In this document: piece after piece, positions 6,860-9,121 of the stretch
Position numbering within the stretch: position 1 is the stretch's first letter
Layout of the letters: each line of letters begins with the position of its first letter
NCBI GenBank assembly: GCA_041484845.1
Contig: JBGPIK010000279.1
Span: forward strand, 1 to 9,121
Direction of reading: 5' to 3'
DNA length: 9,121 bases
From: JBGPIK01 sp041484845
GTDB taxonomy: Bacteria; Desulfobacterota; Binatia; UBA9968
Notes under the pieces: model-generated
Told to the model about the DNA's origin: nothing
The model's database searches: none
The model's input: the letters and a program-made list of their open reading frames with translations, nothing else
Translations under genes and position numbers: made by a program

Positions 6860-7629
6860 CACATTACTACGTTGGGACGCAGTTCCTCCCAGATATGATT
6901 TCGTATCTCCGTGTAGCGTGCTTGGGCCCGCACCGCCGCCGGGTCGCGCGGGCGGGAAAAATCGACCGGTAAAACCTCTTTGATCCGGCCGGGCCGAGCG
7001 GCCATGACGGCCACTCGATCGCCTAAAATAATGGCCTCGTCGATGGAGTGAGTAATAAAGATCATTGTTTTGCGTTCGCGATCGTGGAGATGAAGCAACT
7101 CTTCCTGAAGGACCTCGCGCGTCTGGGCATCCACCGAGGCGAACGGCTCGTCCATCAGAAGAATTTCAGGATCGATCGCCAGGGCGCGCGCTAACCCGAC
7201 GCGCTGCTGCATGCCGCCGCTCAGTTGATAGGGGTAATGGTTTTCAAATCCGCCAAGCCCGACCAAGCGGATGTAGTGATCAAGGCGCTCGGCGATCAAC
7301 TGGCGTGGCGCGCCAGCGATCTTGAGACCGAAGGCGACGTTGCCGATAACGGTTTTCCAGGGCAACAACCCAAAATGTTGGAACACGATGGCGACGCCTT
7401 CGCGCGGCGAGCGGATGGGTTCACCATCGATCAACACTTGGCCGGAACTTGGGGTCAACAGTCCGCCGATGCAGCGAAGTAGAGTGGTTTTACCGCAACC
7501 CGAGGGGCCAACGATCGTGAGGACTTCATTGCTTCTTATACTCAGTTCGACGTTGCGGAAGGCGACGACCGCTCCTTCCAGGAAGAGTTTGCTGGCATGG
7601 TCAATTACGATCTTGGCGCCGTTAGCCAT
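6859..7629 (-). CDS. ABC transporter ATP-binding protein, SsuB/TauB/NitD family
   Basis: Cytoplasmic ATPase of 256 residues that powers the importer. All hallmarks are intact: Walker A GPSGCGKT (41-48), Q-loop VFQHFGLLPW (Gln84), signature LSGGMQQR (136-143), Walker B ILLMDE (156-161), D-loop SVDAQ and H-loop THS (His194). The VFQHFGLLPWKTVIGNVAFG stretch is the usual sign of the nitrate/sulfonate/taurine subgroup. Length is normal for that subgroup. An upstream TTG at 7689 is in frame, but the ATG at 7627-7629 is preferred: it gives the family's normal N-terminus, and the TTG would fall between the -35 and -10 of the candidate promoter. Neither start has a good Shine-Dalgarno, unlike most downstream genes. 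First gene of the importer cluster; overlaps the permease by one base. Confidence 0.93.
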   Translation of the reverse strand: MANGAKIVIDHASKLFLEGAVVAFRNVELSIRSNEVLTIVGPSGCGKTTLLRCIGGLLTPSSGQVLIDGEPIRSPREGVAIVFQHFGLLPWKTVIGNVAFGLKIAGAPRQLIAERLDHYIRLVGLGGFENHYPYQLSGGMQQRVGLARALAIDPEILLMDEPFASVDAQTREVLQEELLHLHDRERKTMIFITHSIDEAIILGDRVAVMAARPGRIKEVLPVDFSRPRDPAAVRAQARYTEIRNHIWEELRPNVVM

Positions 7630-7679
7630 GAAAATGGTATGTCGGTTCGGAAAGCCGTTAGTGAAATCCAACGCGGCGG

Positions 7680-7708
7680 AAGCTACCAAGGCAGCTACGA
7701 CCTGTCAA
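7680..7708 (-). promoter_or_regulatory. Candidate sigma-70 promoter for the ABC/hydrolase/TRAP unit
   Basis: On the minus strand, TTGACA (7703-7708) is a perfect -35 box, with a 17-base spacer to TAGCTT (7680-7685), a weak -10 match (3 of 6). It lies about 50-80 bases upstream of the ATPase ATG, predicting a leader of roughly 45 bases. The -10 is poor and one perfect hexamer can occur by chance, so this is a moderate call. Confidence 0.4.
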
Positions 7709-7713
7709 GACAG
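7702..7713. promoter_or_regulatory. Palindrome overlapping the -35 box, possible operator
   Basis: CTGTC-AA-GACAG is a perfect 5-base inverted repeat with a 2-base centre, and it covers the candidate -35 hexamer. A regulator bound here would block RNA polymerase. It is short, and no regulator gene is in the window. Confidence 0.3.
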
Positions 7714-7866
7714 ACTCCAGACCGTTGAAATGCGCACATCTGCTTCGCGGGGCTCAACCGCCTCGCTCCAACGACTATCTAACCCGCGCATAATTCACGT
7801 GTAGACACGATCGAAGGGCGAGCCTTCCAGAACGAGGCAATGGGCCTCTGCCTTTTTGCATAGCGC

Positions 7867-7951
7867 ATGGAGCAGGGAGCAAGGAGCCTTTCAGAAGCAT
7901 TCGCTGATTTACGCTTAGCGCTTCGCCCTTTGCTCTTTGCATTTCGGCTCC
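7867..7951. repeat. Degenerate period-7 repeat array with opposed arms
   Basis: Three 7-base units ATGGAGC, AGGGAGC, AAGGAGC (7867-7887) are followed, about 24 bases on, by five units CGCTTAG, CGCTTCG, CCCTTTG, CTCTTTG, CATTTCG (7912-7946). The outer GGAGCC (7883-7888) and GGCTCC (7946-7951) are perfect inverted repeats, and GAGCAAGG-like stretches are roughly complementary across the arms. The architecture resembles the 8-base element at 4815-4886, but with a different period and unit. It is non-coding in any convincing frame. Confidence 0.7.
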
Positions 7952-8000
7952 CCCCTCGATCGACGCAGTGTCATAATTTTTCCTCTGACCGTAAATAATG

Positions 8001-8023
8001 CGGGCGAAGTACTCCTTCGCGCG
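8001..8023 (-). terminator. Candidate weak terminator after the MetE-like gene
   Basis: GCGAAG (8004-8009) and CTTCGC (8015-8020) form a perfect 6-base stem with a 5-base loop, extended by two further pairs beyond a G-G mismatch. On the minus strand it is followed by CATTATTTAC, which is only mildly U-rich. It lies about 80 bases past the stop codon. A real intrinsic terminator would normally have a longer U tract. Confidence 0.3.
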
Positions 8024-8062
8024 GCAGCTTCTCTCGCCTCGCTTCGGGGAGCTTTTTGACCG

Positions 8063-8100
8063 GTCTGAAAGACAGACTTTTTCAGCCTTAAACTCGGCTG
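8063..8100. other. Two adjacent small stem-loops beside the MetE-like stop
   Basis: GTCTG (8063-8067) pairs with CAGAC (8073-8077), followed on the plus strand by TTTTT. CAGCC (8083-8087) pairs with GGCTG (8096-8100), directly after the stop on the minus strand. The T run is on the plus strand, where no gene needs termination, so a role as terminator is doubtful. Confidence 0.3.
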
Positions 8101-8101
8101 T

Positions 8102-9121
8102 CTATCGGTTCCAAAGGCGCTTGGTTGCGATCCGCGCGCCTTCAGCCATGGCCTCAAATTTCGCCCAAGCGATCTGGGGATCGCCCACGCGTGGCCCGAG
8201 GCCGCAGTCCGTGCCGCCTATGACATTTTCCCGCCCAAGGATTTTCGCGTAGCGCATGATTCGCTCCGCGACTACTTCCGGATGCTCGACGATATCCGTG
8301 GCATGACCGACGACGCCGGGGACGAGAACTTTGCCTGCAGGAAATTTGACATCTTCCCAGACCCGCCACTCGTGCTCGTGGCGCGGATTGGAAGCCTCGA
8401 TGGAATAAGTGTTCGCCTTGACCTTCAGTATGATGTCGACGATGTCTCGCAGCGGGATATCGTACTTGTGGGGACCGTGATAGCTGCCCCAACACGTGTG
8501 AAAACGAACCCTATCCGGCGGAATATCTCTTAGGCCGTGATTGAGCGCGTCGACACGCAATTCGGCGTATTTTCGGTACTCGGCCACGCCCATGTGCGAC
8601 ATAAATTGCCAGCCGTCCGGTAGATCGGGATCGTCGATCTGCAATAAGAAACCGGCATCAACAATGGCTTTGTATTCCTCGCCCATCGCGTCCGCGATGG
8701 CAATCAGATAGGCTTCGTCGTTGGGATAGTAATCATTTTTCATCCAGTGCTCGATGGTTCCGGGAGCAATGGCGGGGAGAAATGCCTCTTCGTATTTCTG
8801 CCCCTCTAGGCCGGCTTTGAAATCCTCTATCTCCGCTTTGAGTGAGGCGTGGCCGACGTAGTGGAGCGGTCCGTTGCAGAACACTCTCTTTACATTTTCG
8901 CCACGAATGCCGCCCATCCGTTTGCGAAAATAGTCGCCGAACTCCACCATGTCGCGCGCGAAGATTGAGGATACGTGATCGCTCGGCTTTGCTTCTCGCT
9001 CGATAAAACCGCTTAGACGCTCGCGCGCGTAGCGAGAAAAATTGGATTTTCCCACTTCGCCGTCGTTGATGATATCGAGACCGCAGCCGAGCTGTTTCTT
9101 GACCACTTCAGCCACCGCTTG
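8102..9121 (-). CDS. Cobalamin-independent methionine synthase (MetE C-terminal domain)-like zinc enzyme, 5'-truncated by window edge
   Basis: Cytoplasmic TIM-barrel enzyme of the UROD/MetE superfamily, which activates thiols on zinc for alkyl transfer. From the window edge 339 residues are open; a GTG at 9113-9115 is in frame, but it begins in the middle of a conserved helix (AEVVKKQLGCGLDIINDGE), so the true start lies outside. Counting from that GTG, all zinc ligands are visible: His206 and Cys208 (RFHTCWG), Glu240 (YSIEASN) and Cys304 (GGTDCGLG). LLQIDDPDL (157-165) matches the MetE substrate loop QIDEP. The protein has only the C-terminal half of full-length MetE (about 750 residues), like single-domain homologues of about 370 residues that include epoxyalkane:coenzyme M transferase. 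The methyl donor and acceptor are therefore uncertain. It ends in TAG at 8102-8104, 472 bases before the ABC ATPase start, so it is probably a separate transcription unit. Confidence 0.88.
   Translation of the reverse strand, partial: QAVAEVVKKQLGCGLDIINDGEVGKSNFSRYARERLSGFIEREAKPSDHVSSIFARDMVEFGDYFRKRMGGIRGENVKRVFCNGPLHYVGHASLKAEIEDFKAGLEGQKYEEAFLPAIAPGTIEHWMKNDYYPNDEAYLIAIADAMGEEYKAIVDAGFLLQIDDPDLPDGWQFMSHMGVAEYRKYAELRVDALNHGLRDIPPDRVRFHTCWGSYHGPHKYDIPLRDIVDIILKVKANTYSIEASNPRHEHEWRVWEDVKFPAGKVLVPGVVGHATDIVEHPEVVAERIMRYAKILGRENVIGGTDCGLGPRVGDPQIAWAKFEAMAEGARIATKRLWNR

Larger units (their letters stand above)
7709..8101. other. Intergenic region without a supported gene
   Basis: Together with 7630-7708 this separates the MetE-like gene from the ABC importer. 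It contains period-7 repeat units, a candidate terminator hairpin and two small stem-loops near the MetE-like stop. A small minus-strand open frame at 7915-8157 runs through the repeat array and into the MetE-like gene, and has no family signature. No tRNA, riboswitch or plus-strand gene was recognised. Confidence 0.6.

Noticed and set aside
7707..8078. Ten-base direct repeat AAGACAGACT at 7707-7716 and 8069-8078
   Set aside because: A shared 10-mer is expected many times by chance in 9 kb, and there is no extended similarity, so it is not called an attachment site or target duplication.
7915..8157. Minus-strand open frame of 80 codons between the MetE-like and ATPase genes
   Set aside because: It overlaps the MetE-like 3' end in another frame, ends in the period-7 repeats, is Arg/Lys/Ser-rich and has no recognisable domain.

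Overview
The window reads as an accessory catabolic and uptake locus of an uncultured or soil-type Gram-negative bacterium. The protein-coding sequence is moderately GC-rich (by eye, not computed). Two binding proteins carry Sec-type signal peptides, which implies a periplasm. Clusters that combine NMT1/sulfonate-type ABC transporters, TRAP-TAXI transporters, M24 'peptidases', DHPON-hydrolase-like alpha/beta hydrolases and short MetE-like enzymes recall, from memory only, metagenome genomes of Tectomicrobia, Binatota, Rokubacteria or former Deltaproteobacteria. No marker gene here settles the taxonomy.

All supported genes lie on the minus strand, so the locus reads from right to left. At the right edge is a 5'-truncated cobalamin-independent methionine-synthase-like zinc enzyme (8102 to the edge). 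It is followed by a 472-base gap (7630-8101) holding a candidate terminator, a strange period-7 repeat array and a candidate promoter with a palindrome at its -35. Next comes a three-gene ABC importer: ATPase 6859-7629, permease 5984-6859, periplasmic binding protein 4893-5963. A 137-base spacer then carries a long imperfect hairpin built from 8-base units. After it come an M24-fold protein with degraded metal ligands (3478-4755), an alpha/beta hydrolase of the C-C hydrolase/FrsA-like type (2364-3446), a TAXI-type TRAP binding protein (1303-2343), and a fused TRAP permease that runs off the left edge (1-1271).

Apart from the spacer, the seven genes from the ATPase leftward overlap by 1 base or sit 20-31 bases apart. 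Most have strong Shine-Dalgarno sequences, so they are probably one transcription unit, perhaps with processing at the 137-base spacer. Two unrelated high-affinity uptake systems bracket two hydrolase-fold enzymes. The simplest reading is a cassette that scavenges small organic anions, or amide/ketone-bearing compounds, and cleaves them in the cytoplasm. The substrate cannot be read from the sequence.

The points most worth a second look are the M24 protein whose metal positions read E/Q/H/E/G instead of D/D/H/E/E, the co-location of two transporters with these two enzymes, and the two intergenic repeat elements with periods of 8 and 7. Several genes open further upstream than their likely real starts; starts here were chosen by ribosome-binding sites and, for the ATPase, by promoter geometry.
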